DNA of 64,000 bases from Dastarcus helophoroides (Eukaryota; Arthropoda; Insecta; Coleoptera; Bothrideridae): NCBI GenBank assembly GCA_028583605.1, contig CM053336.1, positions 23,235,004-23,299,003 of the forward strand, in the 5' to 3' direction. Position 1 is the first letter of the stretch. Every line of letters starts with the position of its first letter. Shown here piece by piece: positions 12,513-24,029 of the stretch. Position numbers and translations under genes: made by a program. The notes beneath the pieces are model-generated. The model saw only the letters and a program-made list of their open reading frames with translations, was not told where the DNA came from and did no database searches.

Positions 12513-12836
12513 GGTATCGGCATATATGTAATACTTCTATATGGCTAGCTCCCTATTCTCTTCACGAGTTTGTTCCAACCAAATCCGATAAAGATGGAAC
12601 ATGGATAAATGGCGAGTATTGCGCATGAATTGAACGAAATGAACCAATCGCTACGCGCGGGTTAAACGGGTGTTTATGTTTGGCCGTGCACAGCTGATTT
12701 TGGCCATGCACAGAAGATTTGCAACACCTGCGCATTGCGACTCATTAATGCGTGTGAAGGTCAGCAAGAAAGAGAAGTCTTTCCCATAAGAAACGAGGGA
12801 CTGGCCATATAGAAGTATTACATATATGGGTATCGG
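12513..12836. repeat. Inverted repeat, ~34-bp arms
   Basis: Arms at 12,513-12,546 and 12,803-12,836 are inverted copies sharing CCATATAGAAGTATTACATA. The right arm lies inside the gag fragment, so the left arm is a copied and inverted piece of the element itself, or the pair are ends of a small nested insertion. The sequence between has no coding content I recognise. Confidence 0.6.
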
Positions 12837-13026
12837 AGATCCCCGGTTCCAGCTGTATTCTGATGACGTCTTCCATCCCTTCAAGCGTCGTAAAGGGTGT
12901 GTCGTCAGGATCGAGTCCAAAATGCGCTGAAGCTGCGTTGGTGACATCAGATACAGTTGCGTTATTACAGTCCGCATTGGTTTCATTGGACTCTCTTGAA
13001 GCTTGAGACGATTGGGTGGTGGCCAT
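12745..13026 (-). pseudogene. Probable gag N-terminal fragment
   Basis: The frame starts MATTQSSQASRE at 13,026 on the minus strand, about 250 bp downstream of the 5' LTR, the usual place for gag. It is S/T/N-rich at first, then acidic (FGLDPDDTPFTTLEGMED), and ends at 12,745 shortly after running into the inverted-repeat arm at 12,803-12,836. There is no zinc knuckle or capsid-like region. I call it gag from position rather than from a recognised domain; a longer in-frame start exists at 13,095. The remaining gag is deleted. Confidence 0.4.
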
Positions 13027-13267
13027 TGCCGATGAAATTTCGATTTTTGTATTTAAAGATTTTGGTAGATTTTTTTGTTGAAATTTCCACATCATTCACA
13101 CTTTGTTGGTGGCAGAGTTTATTGTCACACCCACTGGTTACTATTTCCGATTTATGTACCTTAGGGCGTTGTTTATCGATTATTGTCCTTTGTTTTACTT
13201 GAACTAAACGCACTAGAAATCATTTTTAAATTTTAGGTCCTTCCTCATTTATCTTGCACAAGGAGAT

Positions 13268-13280
13268 ATCCCACTTCTGA
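13268..13280 (-). other. Primer-binding-site-like sequence (tRNA-Leu type)
   Basis: Directly after the 5' LTR on the minus strand is TCAGAAGTGGGAT. This matches the complement of the 3' acceptor and T-stem end of insect tRNA-Leu but lacks the leading TGGTG expected for a site pairing with the CCA end. The same kind of site, complete, is present in the Gypsy element at 39,192. Confidence 0.5.
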
Positions 13281-13498
13281 TGTGAACTTTAGGGATTTTA
13301 AATAGAAGTATGGTTTTTTCCCAATAGGAGTCGATATTCAAGAATAGGACTCTATTATTCTTTTCGACTCTTCGATTCCGACGTATGTATCGGTACTGCT
13401 GCGCGATACATTCCTGCTGCGTTTCCTGAGCTCGCCCGTCCTGACGTAGCCAAGTTGCCACCACTTGACAACTATACAGGGTGTTTAAGGGGATTCCG

Positions 13499-13501
<3 letters not shown>
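13281..13501 (-). repeat. 5' LTR of the minus-strand Gypsy element
   Basis: Partner of 10,630-10,877 (221 bp here). The terminal AACA expected at the outer end is replaced by an (AT)n run, so this end has been altered. Confidence 0.8.

Positions 13502-13533
<32 letters not shown>
13501..13533. repeat. (AT)n microsatellite
   Basis: About 16 uninterrupted AT units directly at the outer edge of the 5' LTR. Either the LTR element inserted into an existing AT tract or the tract grew at the junction. Confidence 0.95.
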
Positions 13534-13535
<2 letters not shown>

Positions 13536-16500
13536 ACGATTAACATATTATGTTTAACTGTTAATACCAAAATATTATTCAGCATTGCTGGTGTTATACA
13601 TAATTTGAGACGTTTCAAGATCACATCCTTTTCAAACATACATAACCTGGTTATATCACTCCTCTCAGCAATCCTTATATGATGCAGTCGAAAATTAATT
13701 ACAACTCACTCAGTGGGACTCAGATCTTTTAAGTATTTATGTCAATGACTAATGGCAATAACTTGAAAAGGTTTACCGCCTCAGTGCCTTAAAATGATGA
13801 GGCCAAGTAAAAACGAAACTGCTTAATATTTATTTATAACTGTAGCACGCTTGACTGTTTTATAAGAGAATATTCAGTTGACATTATTTTTCAAGTTAAA
13901 ATTACCTAAAGTACATTTGAGCAGGACGCTTGTATTTGTATTTAATGGATATTACTATCCAACCCATAAATAAAAGAAAATTACCTCACTATTCTGAAAT
14001 TTTAAGGAAGAATTTTTTTAGATGCTCAATGATCAAATTCTCAAAAATAGGCTTTTGATCATGTGATAAATTTTGGAGGATATGTAAAACTAGGTACCAA
14101 GCAGCGGTTTTAATTATAATAAATGAAATGAATTTCCTATCAAAAAACGCCAATTATGGTATCTCAGGCGTTAACTTTAAATTGCTACTGAAAATGTGAT
14201 CGTATATTCATGCCTACTGGATTAAACGTTTTAATTCCGTTAAATTTACTACAAAAGTCGACCCAAACAGATCTGCAAATAGCGATTCTTCTCTAAAATG
14301 GTTACCTTGAGGGCATTTTTTAAAGACATTTTTAGATGTGGTGAACCTTTTACTTACGTTACTCGTTTCAAAAGAAATGAATGTAAAAAGTGTTTTCCTT
14401 GGTTAAGTTCGGAGTATATTACTACCTTCACTAAAATTTTAGGAAATCATAAGCGTTAGTATTTTAAATATATATTTCAAATTTTAACACGGTCGGTAAA
14501 GGGGTTGTGAAGTTAGTAAATGTTTTGTTTTTTTAACAAAAAATCTTATAACGGAGAAATTTAAAACTTTCCATAAATTATATTTATTTATCGTGAAAGA
14601 ATCAATCATCAAGCGCTGCCTGTGGCATTCACATATTTTAAAACTTTGTTTTCAGTTGACTGTTTTCAAAAACAACTGTTTTGCTTTATCTTTAGTTCTC
14701 TTACCTCTGAATCCATAATAATAAGTTAGAAAAAACACACACACGTGCTGTTAAAGCAAGTTTGAAAATGAACACGGATTTAGGTTAGGTCAGAAGATTC
14801 GCCCTGGGAGTGTATCGATTTTGAGGGTTGTGAAGTTGAATACAAACGTTTCAAGTAGGTCAGGGCAAATGTCAGGAACATGCATCTGTACCTCCCACAA
14901 GAAACTTTAAAAGAAAATTCGATACAAGAGTCCCTTGTGGAATTGAAAGAATTTTAGAATAGTGCGAATATTTTCAGCAAATATGATGGGAAGGTCTTTA
15001 TGTAAACTAATTTGTTAGACAACATACCGTATTTTCTTATTCAAGTTTGCTTTATTCATGTCAGAAAGCATCTAAAAACGATTAGACTTAACATTACTTT
15101 TGTAAAACAAAACTAAAGCCGATCGTTTGTACAATTTCAAAATATTATTAGTGGCTTATGATTTATTTTTTTTAAATATAATATTGTTATGCAAATTTTG
15201 TCTTCTATAATCAAGAAAAATTTAAAACACAACAACAATTGCTTTAACGCGTTTCGATAGCCAATCTATCATGATCAAAAAAATCCAGTATTTATCTAAT
15301 CTAATGATGATAGCTTGACTACATAAACGTGTTAAAGTAATTGTTCTTGTGTTTTGAACTCAATATTTTTGTGATGATAATAGCTTGGCTATCGAAAAAC
15401 GTTAAAGCAATTTTTGTTGTATTTTGAATTTTTTTGTTTCAGGGACAAGATGTGTATATTAATTTTTGAAAATACCAAAGCCCAGTCCGTTCCTCCAAAA
15501 TAATCTAATGTTGATGCATCCCATATATTGTTGTAATTATAATAACGACCAATATGATAATTGTACAAGAGCAATTAAAGACTACTCAAAATTTTTATGA
15601 TCTTCTGACTTGATTATTAGTGATATGTGGAGGTGCAGTATTCTTCTGCCTTGCCTATTTTGTATTTTCATTCCATTTCCAGTTGAGAAATGAATCTTAC
15701 CTCTCAGGTAGTTTACAAAATTAAGTAACCGTGGTCTCATATCTCGGTTTTGGTTTTATAATACTGAAGAAGCTCGTTACAATTTAAACGTCGAACAGTT
15801 GAATTCATTTCCTAATAAGATACAACTCACAAAATTGTATTTATTTATTTATTTATTTTGTTAGCAAAATAGCACCCTGTGGATTTCTTTTTAAACAATC
15901 TATTGATAGACTGAGCTTAAGTACAAAGGCAAATTGCGGCGATATGATGATCAGATAATTAGACAGTGAGTAGTATAAAGAAAAGGCATTCTAAATAAAA
16001 TGAAAATAAGACACAAATATATTTTTTGTCGCAGTGAATAACTGGAAGGTACGAACATTTTCCAAGCAGAATAAAAATCGTAAAAATTATAAATCGTTGG
16101 TAAAACCGGAAGTACACACCCCTAAAGTTGGTTTTAGAGTTTAATGTTATGCAAGGAGAATGCAGTATGTAGGTCTCTAAGAGTGTTTAGTGGATTAAAG
16201 GATTATAGCTAGCCAAACTACCAACAGTTAAGCCACAAACGCTTATAAAAACGCTCTCCAGGAAAGTCCCAAAAAACTAAATTCTAATGCACAGACAAGT
16301 AGACTTGAACATTTATCAGTAGAGATCGGAATTTTGATAAAATTCCATGATCCTACCCTTTCAGCTTTTTCGGCGTTTTTCGTGTGTTATTGCCTAAATT
16401 TCAATGATTTGGACCTTTTTATCTTTTTCTATGGGTTTCCCTGAGTACATTTACACTTCTGAAGAATTTGAGTAAAAATAATGTATACATAGTTAATAAA

Positions 16501-16700
16501 ATAAAGCAATAAAATAAAAATTTAATTCTTGATAATAACAAGAACCTTTAAGCATACATTTCCAGGAAAAGTCATTAACTAACAATTACTCTTATGACAC
16601 AGGCAGTCTCCTATAGGTTTTACCAGCCATTGAGCAGTAGTAGTTCATTTAAATGTATAAAATACATATTAATTACAGATGATTCATAAAAGAATAGTAA
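13534..16700. other. No recognised gene
   Basis: AT-rich sequence without a supported coding region. It contains the foldback at 15,215-15,432 and an (ATTT)n run at 15,838-15,861. GTTAGGT-like words around 14,780 are typical insect intergenic sequence and not diagnostic. Confidence 0.5.
15215..15432. repeat. Foldback with one inverted and two direct ~60-bp copies
   Basis: The segment 15,215-15,275 is an inverted copy of 15,371-15,432; both share ATTGCTTTAACG and TTTCGATAGCCAA when aligned. Between them, 15,305-15,370 is a third, direct copy (GATGATAGCTTGACTA followed by GTTAAAGTAATTGTTCTTGT). The structure would fold into a long stem. Family unknown. Confidence 0.6.
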
Positions 16701-16787
16701 TAATAATAAATAAATACACATTATGACAAAATGACAATAAATAAGTCTAACATATTAAAAAAAATATACATATACAAAATTCCAAAG

Positions 16788-17027
16788 CTATTTTATAGGG
16801 ATAAATTTTCGTAAAAGACTCTTAAATTGATAAAGGGAATTACAATTTTTTATTGCAGAAAATAAGTTGTTAAATTCACATAAACAATCAAAAAATAGTG
16901 ATCTTTTGGTATTTTGCTTTTTAACTATGTTTATATAAAAGTTTGCTGTGTTACGGATATTATAGTTGTGAATATCTCTAACATTGATTAGACAAATTTT
17001 TAGATAATTCGGCAAAAAGTGTTCCAT
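16788..17027 (-). pseudogene. LINE B ORF2 C-terminal tail
   Basis: This 79-codon open stretch holds the conserved end of CR1/L2-like ORF2 proteins: IHNYNIRNTANF, then KRSLFFDCLCEFNNL and a final S-L-Y-QFKSLLRKF helix before the stop. In complete elements this follows the reverse transcriptase thumb. It is one of the best preserved parts of the copy. The upstream link to the RT core (17,030-18,246) is broken by several stops. Confidence 0.65.
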
Positions 17028-17559
17028 TATTTAACAAATAAAGCACATGTTAAGATAAAAAAGATATTATTTTACAGATAAAAACTGGTAACATTCAGGC
17101 ATGAAGTCAATACTAACATGGTTATTACATCGCAAAATGATTCTTAATGCTCTATTTTGTAGTAGTTGTAGTTTATTTGAGAGTTCTTAAGTGAAATAGT
17201 ACGAAATTGTTGGGCAATAGATGAATAAAGAAGCAATCCATGACTTATAGAGATTAATTCTAGCTGGAAGATTTAGAGATTGACAAATGCGCCAAGAATA
17301 GTTAACTCTAGATGAAAGTTTATCAGTAGTAGTCTTAACATGATTTTTAAAGTTCAGGGATGAATTTATAACCTAAGACCTAAAATCTTATTGACATGTT
17401 TTAAATTTGTTTGGTTTACTATTATTGGTCGTACATTAGATGCACCATAGTTACCCATTATTAGTAATTTAGATTGGTTTCTGTTAATAACAATTTATTT
17501 GTTTGTAATCAGTGATTCACTGAATCTAGTACTAAGTTCATTTAATCAATACTATTGTC

Positions 17560-17710
17560 AAGCACTTTAACAAGGGTATCATCTGCAAAAAGGTTTAAGA
17601 ATGCTTATAACAATATTCATGTTATTGATATACAATAAAAAAATATTGGCCCCAGGATCGTTCTTTGTGGAACTCCATAAATATTGTCTACAGAATTAGA
17701 CGAAAATCCA
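17560..17710 (-). pseudogene. LINE B reverse transcriptase core, frameshifted
   Basis: On the minus strand GVPQRTILGPIFFLLYIN is readable, followed after a frameshift by ADDTLVKVLD. These correspond to the G-PQG--L-PLLF--YIND motif and the catalytic A/F-ADD motif of non-LTR reverse transcriptases. The rest of 17,030-18,246 is reverse transcriptase too degraded to trace residue by residue. Confidence 0.65.
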
Positions 17711-18246
17711 TCAATCTATGTTCTCTGACATCTACCAAATAGATATGAACTGTACTGTAGAATCATGAAAGCCCATATTTTTCAGCTTTATTAGAAGAAT
17801 CGATCTACCAATAGTTTTGAAAGCACACTTTAAGTCGAAGAATGTCGCAATAGTTACACAATTATTATGGTCCAACCTTTTTGTCCATTTGATACTATTA
17901 ATTTCAGCGAAGGTTCACAGGAGTGTTTGCCACGAAAACCGGATTGCTGTTCAATTAAATTATTGTTGGAATTTATGTAATTAATAAGTTAAGTGTATTT
18001 TAAGGACACAAAAACTTTTTCGATCTATGGCATTGGTCTGTACTCACTAGGTTGTATTGAATTTGGTACTTTTTGTCTAGGGAAAATTGATAGTGATTAA
18101 TAATGTGTTGCGAAAGTGGTAGTAGAAATTGATTTATTGTATATATCGGTCAATTTGGTTGCAATAAACTCTCCACCGGCTTCTGTGACAGATTTGGTGA
18201 TTAAATCGGTGGATGAATTTTTTGTGTTCCTAATGGCCTTTGATAC

Positions 18247-18671
18247 TTATTCGTACGTAAATGATTTAAGCATAAACGTACCCTCAACAAGTTTAATTGA
18301 AATAGTTATTCTTGTCGATGAATTTGATTGTATTAATAGTTCAATGTTGTTTACAATAAATGTACCATAATTTTCAGCAATGTCTTGGGGGTTAGTTAAT
18401 TTAATATTATTAAATTCAATTTTTGCAAAAAAAGTTTTTTTAGTACCGTTCATAATTTCTCTAAGTACTTTCCACATGTTTTTGCTATGATGTTTGTTTT
18501 GATTAATTAAATTTGTATAATAATTTTTCTTTCTTATAAGCTTAGTCGTATTATTTCTTAATCTTCTGTATCTTTTCCAAATGTCGGTGGAATTAATCAA
18601 AAATGCTCTCTGGTAGTACAGATCTTGATGTTTAGGAAACTTTTTTATTTTCGCATCGTACCATTTATTTT
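18247..18671 (-). pseudogene. LINE B linker between endonuclease and RT
   Basis: The readable part begins NKWYDAKIKKFPK just inside the MITE junction and continues with a basic helical region (IWKRYRRLRNNTTKLIRKKN, then HHSKNMWKVLREIMNGT). This W-----I/L-K and KYK--RN-----I-----YY pattern is the standard region between the endonuclease and the reverse transcriptase of CR1/L2-like elements. Its upstream continuation, FYKNITIALDEFAPLRTFTA, is found beyond the MITE at 19,513-19,600. Confidence 0.65.
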
Positions 18672-18673
18672 TA

Positions 18674-19510
18674 GAGGAAAAGGTTAGAATATGGGCCCTG
18701 TATTTAATATGGGCTCCCATCAAATCATGCTAGTTTACTGAGTGGCATAAGGCTCAAAATATTTGATACCACATTCAGTTTTTATTTTGCATTGTTGATG
18801 TTTTATAGCAAAATTTTTATTCTTGAAAATTTAGGTATTTTGTTAAGGTGAGATATTTGTTAGGTTTAAAACTAAATCTGACTAAGAATGTTGACAAAAT
18901 GAATAACACTTATAAAAGTTTTATTATTTTCTTACTAAAATGCCCATACCAAACCTTAAATTCGAGTGTTTGGTTTCTAATGATATTTCATTGCTCATAT
19001 GGGCCCCTTGAAATTTCATAATATGAATGGGTCCATAGTTCACCCATATTTAAATTGTGTACTTATTCTGGATTAGCAATGTCAGGTAGTGCGCTAAAAG
19101 TATCTAAATAATATTAGAGAAAATGGATGTTTTCAAAGCCCCAACATTTAAAAAGACTGAAAAATTGGTTTCGCCGTTTAATATTTTGCCGCTACGTTTT
19201 ATAACAAAAGAAAAACCCAATTTTTTAAATCCAATTTAAATTAGAATGTAACATTTTAAATAACAGACCATTGTTGTGTTCGTTTTTATGGGGGCCCATA
19301 TTTCAAACACTTTGACCCTAAGTTAAAAAATGACAATAATTCAGTTTTAGTTTAATATTATTTTCTTTTACACTGGAAAAGTTCTAACGTAAAAGGATTA
19401 TTTGTAAGTCTATAGACTAAGGATATGCCCATGTTCAGATTCCAACTAAGTTAGCCGTTTAAGTAATATAGAAAAAACAAAATGGGGGCCCATATTCGGA
19501 CCTTTTCCTC
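18674..19510. mobile_element. TA-flanked MITE with GGGCCC-containing ends, copy A
   Basis: The 837-bp element sits between two TA dinucleotides (18,672-18,673 and 19,511-19,512). Its ends are inverted repeats of about 25 bp: GAGGAAAAGGTTAGAATATG at the left and, read inward on the other strand, GAGGAAAAGGTCCGAATATG, both followed by GGCCC. TA duplication suggests a Tc1/mariner-type transposase acted on it. It has no open frame. Further GGGCCC-type words occur inside near 19,013 and 19,293. It inserted into LINE B: removing the element plus one TA leaves the LINE frame open across the site. A second copy begins at 38,222. Confidence 0.85.
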
Positions 19511-19753
19511 TACTATTATTTGCGGTAAATGTTCTTAGAGGAGCAAATTCATCCAAGGCGATAGTGATATTTTTATAGAATACGTCCAGTATATAATTTA
19601 CATTATTATTTGAAGGATCATTTCAGTTCATTGTTTCCAGTTTTACTTGGAATAAATGTTTGTTCATTCTAATAATGTTTCGGTGTGAGATTGTGCTTAT
19701 AATATTTTCCTGTGGTTTAAATGTTGACTTATTTTTCTGATTTTCTGAGATTT

Positions 19754-20340
19754 CTAACAGTGAATGGTCTGATATTCTTGAATGTTTATAGCGTTAGTGA
19801 ACAGCAAGTTAATAAGTGTCCTACAGTGTGATGCAATTCTAGTATAATCAGTAATTAGTTGTATAAACCCCTTTTCAAACATTATTTCTAGTAATCTTCT
19901 TGAATAAGTAGTCTCTTTTATTATATTGATGTTGAAATCTCCTAAAATATTCGCATTGGGAACATTGATAAAAGGTGTAATTATTTCTTCAAAGTCCTTT
20001 AAAAATGTGGTCATACTAGAAGCAGGAGATTTGTATACACAAATATAAATACTCTGATTTATTTTTATAGAAACTTTTCAGCATTGAAGTTAATATCCTT
20101 ATTGATAATTATTTCATATTTGACGTCTTGTTAGAGATAAACAGTAATGCCGCCAGTGAATCTACTATGTGAATTACAGCGAAGGACATTGTACTGTTCC
20201 ATGTAGATTTCTTTGCTATTGATATCGTTAGTTATGTGCGATTCAGTTAATGTAAGTAATACAAGTTTTATATCTGCAAGAAATTGTTCAATTTCATATC
20301 TGTGGCACCATAACCCTTTTACATTTAAACAAAAAATATT
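19754..20340 (-). pseudogene. LINE B endonuclease
   Basis: The first part of ORF2, an AP-endonuclease-like domain that nicks target DNA. Visible on the minus strand: a start region FCLNVKGLW, LTLTESHIT, a conserved RCNSHSRFTGGITVY block, then after stops ILGDFNINI and DYTRI--H-RTLINLLFTN. GDFN is the signature metal/substrate motif. Stops are present between the blocks and the C-terminal SDH-type motif is degraded (NIQEYQTIHC). The linker to RT continues toward 19,513, where the MITE is inserted. Confidence 0.65.
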
Positions 20341-20371
20341 ATTCTAGTAGTCGAGTAGGTAATTTTTTTAC

Positions 20372-20690
20372 CTATAGCTTTTTTATAGTTTGGTATGTAC
20401 AACATTGATGATCGAATACTCTGTGGTTGGCGTTTAATTCCGTCAGAAACGTTTTATTGTTCTCCTCACAATTAATGCATCTCCATTGTACTAAATCATT
20501 ATTTTGTTTTAAGAGACAATTTCTTGTTTCATGTTTTTGTGCACAGCTACCACAAACTTCATCTGTCTTACATTGACTAACTTTATGGCCATATCTCAAA
20601 CAATTATAAGAACGAAGAACCTGAATATTTTCTTCTAATTTACATTTGTTTGTTTGTTTGAGACGCAGGACAATTGAACTATTTATCTTA
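20372..20690 (-). pseudogene. LINE B ORF1 C-terminal zinc knuckles
   Basis: This stretch encodes a Gag-like nucleic-acid-binding region: NCLRYGHKVSQC (first cysteine of the knuckle missing), CGSCAQKHETRNC, then WRCINCE and a final NANHRVFDHQCC. The same arrangement of two knuckles followed by C-x2-C and NH-V-D---C occurs in ORF1 of LINE D (61,624-61,896), so both LINEs share an ORF1 type. The upstream part is lost at about 20,690. Confidence 0.6.
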
Positions 20691-20699
20691 ATTTTTGAT

Positions 20700-22259
20700 T
20701 AAAAATAGATGTGCAGATAAAATGATAAAATTACCGAAAGGATATTATTTTTCTATAATTTAAAAATTATCTTTAAACTGTCTCCTGTAAAGTGTACTTG
20801 TGTGTGAAAAATGCTTCCACAAAGATAAAATGCTCTAATTAAACCCAAGTTTGGGGTCAACTGGAGAAGAATTACGAGTAAGTTTAAACTTCAAAAAAAA
20901 AAGAAACTGCATTTATTAATAATCATTCCTGAAAATATTAAATTTTTTAGTGGAATATGTTAAGTCTTGGCGCAGTTCCCTGCTTGAACCTGAAATTTTC
21001 AGTTGTTTAATTTCTAAATTCTAGAAAAAACAAGTTGATATTTGGAATTACTGTCTAAATCTGGAGAAAAAAACCATAATTTCTGTAAAAAAATTTTGAA
21101 ATTTTCAAAAAAAGATAAAATATAAAAACTGCAAAGCAAGTTAAAATGAGAAATTTTAGAAAAAAATGTCGAAATTTCAAAAAGTTCGAATCAATAAACA
21201 ACTATCAAAATTCAATATTTCCTAAAAATTTGGATCACAATTTATAGAAGAAATTTTGAGAGTTCTTTAAACCTTTTTTTACTTTTTTCTCGAAATTTCC
21301 AGTAAACATGTTTTAAAAAAAGGTTAAATGTCGAAAGAGAAAAGTCGAAATATTTTGAAAAAGTCTGGATTTTGAGCCACTGCCATTGTGAGGATTTTGA
21401 AAGAAAAAAAACAAAGTTATTAAAACGAGTTTTTTTTATTTTGACATTTTTTGACTCGAAAAGTTGTAAAGTCAAGTTTTTTCTTAATATATTGTAAGAA
21501 ACCAAAGCTGAGTCATATTGTTTACGTTTGGACGCGGCAATCGACGGTGAAGGAAAGAATTCAAATCCCAGCTTGTCCCGGCAGCTTGTCCAGCATCACT
21601 CAGACCTGGCGGAAGTGGTTCACTTTTTAATTAATATTTTAAGTTTATGTTATTGTTTGTTATTATCGTAATTGCAAGTGTCGCTACCGTTATTAATTGG
21701 TGTTTCAATTATGGAGGAGGGATTCGTATCTAACAATATAATGCCGTAATTAAAAGTTAAAAAAAAAATCCTAATTAAATGTTTATTAATTTTATTGAAC
21801 GGTTCTGGGCGCCCAGTTTGGAAATATCTAAACTTTTATTAATAAAAGTTGGCAATATTTTGAAACATTTTTTGAAATATGTTTAAATTTATTTAAAACG
21901 TCACCTTATAACAGTTGACAAAAAATGGGTTAGTTTATTTTACATAGAATAGGAAATAATTAAACAAAGAAAACCAAAAATAGACATAAAACATTTTATT
22001 AATTTAATTATGGAAATATTGCAAAATTTAAAAAATGTAAAATAAAAGGCTGTAACGCTAAACATCGATGTTCCGCTGTCAATTAAGCTCGTCAGCAGCA
22101 CATGGAAAGGGGCCAATAAAAAAAAAGTACTTACAAATAACAAATTGAAATACTGTGGCAAAAAGTTAAATATCTCAACCGATCCACAGGAAATAACTAC
22201 TCCTAATTAAAGTCGAAATTTGGTAAGTAGGAGCGAAATTTCAATGCTGAATGGGAAAC
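20700..22259. other. No recognised gene; repeat fragments
   Basis: 20,980-21,500 is degenerate AT-rich matrix. 21,800-22,080 is a diverged, inverted copy of 62,985-63,245; shared words after reversal are TAAATTTATTTAAAACGTCA, TTTATTTTACATAGAA and AACATCGATG. Around 21,530-21,630 is a GC-richer patch with ATTCAAATCCCAG, vaguely like a tRNA-derived SINE B box, but no A box or tail was found. Confidence 0.45.
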
Positions 22260-23190
22260 ATCAAACTTTTTCCGAAATTTTCACTTTTAACTGAAAATTT
22301 TGAGAAAAAAGTCCAATTTTCGGAATCATAATCAAAATATCAAAACAAGTCTACTAAACTTCGAGTTAAACTGGTTACTTAAAAATTGTGAAAAAAGTCC
22401 TGAATAGTAAACCCTGAAGTTTAAAAGAGAGATTTTGTCTAAAACTCTAAATTTATAAAATAATTGACATTTTAGACTAAATTGTGCTAGCAAAATTATT
22501 AAAAAATATCTTCTCAAAAATTGTGGCTTAAAAAAATCGTTTGAATTTAGTATTCAAAATTTTATTTAAATATCGCATTTAAGTAAACATTAATTTTAAA
22601 TAATCAATAAAATTTTAAAAACATTATTAAAAATTCCAATTTTTCCTCAAAATTTCGTGTTAAATTTTAAAGGATCAGTTATATAAATTAAGAGTTTTTC
22701 TTAAGATTTATTTATTCAATCACTTTTTTTTCAAATGCGAGTTTCAGTTTAAAATTTTTAGACTGCAAAGTTTAACATTTTTTATAAAATTTAAAATACA
22801 AGGTCGAAATTTCAAAGAAAGTTTAAATTATTTTGCAAAAATTCAAGGTTAACCTTCAAATTTGGCTTTTTTCTTCAATTTTCTACTCTTAATCTCAAAA
22901 TTTTGTCTTTTTCTAGAAAGTGTAACCTTTAAACGAAATCTCTAATTTAAGAGTCATAATTTTAAAAATAAAGGTAAATATTTGAGTTCAAATTAAAAAT
23001 TACTAGATTTATGGTGAAGCTTCGAGAATAAAGTCGGAATTTTAGAAATTTCTTAATTTGGAAATACCTACGTTTCTTCCAATATAAATATTTTGAGTAC
23101 AATCTAAAATATAATTTTAAAGTTTAAGTAATCTTAATTTTGACACGGTTTCCTAAAATTTCGGACATGATCGCAAACTTTCGACTTTTC
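22260..23190. repeat. AT-rich dispersed repeat, copy 2
   Basis: Direct, diverged partner of 1-970. No coding content. See copy 1 for landmarks. Confidence 0.6.
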
Positions 23191-24029
23191 TTGCAAAATT
23201 CTAAATTTAAACTTAAAATTTTAATAATTCTATACTCAAAATCATGTTTTTTTTTTCATTTTGACTTGAAACTGCAGAAATCTTATCTCTTATGTATAAA
23301 AATGGAAACTGTCTGATATATGCAGGTTGAACCAAATTTGATTTTCACCACAGGGAACTCGGAAACTGTTAGAGATACAAGGAAGCTTAAATGTGCAAAG
23401 TAGTCGAGAATTTAATGCCTAAAAATATTTCACGGAGAAAAAAATTGAATTCCAATTCGCCTTGATTTTATTTAGGAAAAAACTAAAAATCGCCATTTTT
23501 AATAATCATAACTTATTTATTTGAAGTCAGATCGAAAAAAAAATCAAAAACCATAGGCAGCTGTTTTTTAAGGCCTTTTTATTTGCGTAGTAGATGTTTT
23601 TTCTCGAATAAACTGTTTCCAAGAAAATTATGTTTACTTTTTTATTTCTTATTGGCGCTATATTGAACTTTATCATTTTCGAATTCAGCATATTTTTCTG
23701 ATTAATTTGGTGTATATACTTCGTGTGGCAAAGTGGATTAAAATTAATAAATAAAGTAATTTATTATTAAAAAAAATAAATCCTAGTTGGCAATGCAATC
23801 GCTATAGCTCTTAATAATAAAAAAATAGAAACTCTAAAAAAGCAATCGTTATTATTAAAAAACCAAAACTATTGCAACAACCTGTATAATATTGAAATAT
23901 TTATGAATAATCGTAAATCACATAATTCTCAGAATATTCTAGGAACTTTATTAGAGGCGACTTTCCCATGATTCACACGCAAAAGTACGTTCAAGACTTC
24001 TGTAGAAGTTAAGTATTCTAAGACTGATA

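Larger units (their letters stand above)
10630..13501 (-). mobile_element. Deleted Ty3/Gypsy-type retrotransposon, minus strand
   Basis: Two similar ~220-250-bp direct repeats (10,630-10,877 and 13,281-13,501) bound a 2.4-kb interior. Read on the minus strand the order is 5' LTR, a tRNA-like primer site, a gag N-terminal fragment, scrambled sequence, two integrase C-terminal tails, a tandem repeat and the 3' LTR. Protease, reverse transcriptase, RNase H and the integrase core are absent. LTR ends on the minus strand begin TGTTAGCGGAATCC and finish ACA. The element abuts an (AT)n tract at 13,501, so the target duplication cannot be read with confidence. Confidence 0.75.
16788..20690 (-). mobile_element. 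LINE B: decayed CR1/L2-type non-LTR retrotransposon
   Basis: Read on the minus strand, 20,690 to 16,788 carries in order the C-terminal zinc-knuckle part of ORF1, an endonuclease, the linker before reverse transcriptase, reverse transcriptase and the ORF2 tail. Stops and frameshifts are scattered through it, and the 5' part of ORF1 is missing, the usual 5' truncation. It is interrupted by an 837-bp MITE (18,674-19,510). Below 16,788 the sequence is A/T-simple (TAATAATAATAAATAAATA near 16,697), as expected at a LINE 3' end. The domain order and the HNYNIRN-type tail fit the CR1/L2/Jockey group; I cannot place the clade more exactly. Confidence 0.75.

Noticed and set aside
13455..13682. 75-codon plus-strand frame with a Y/I run
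   Set aside because: It starts in the LTR and runs through the (AT)n tract, which gives the alternating residues. Not a gene.
21530..21630. tRNA gene or SINE from an ATTCAAATCCC word
   Set aside because: No cloverleaf or A box at the right distance.
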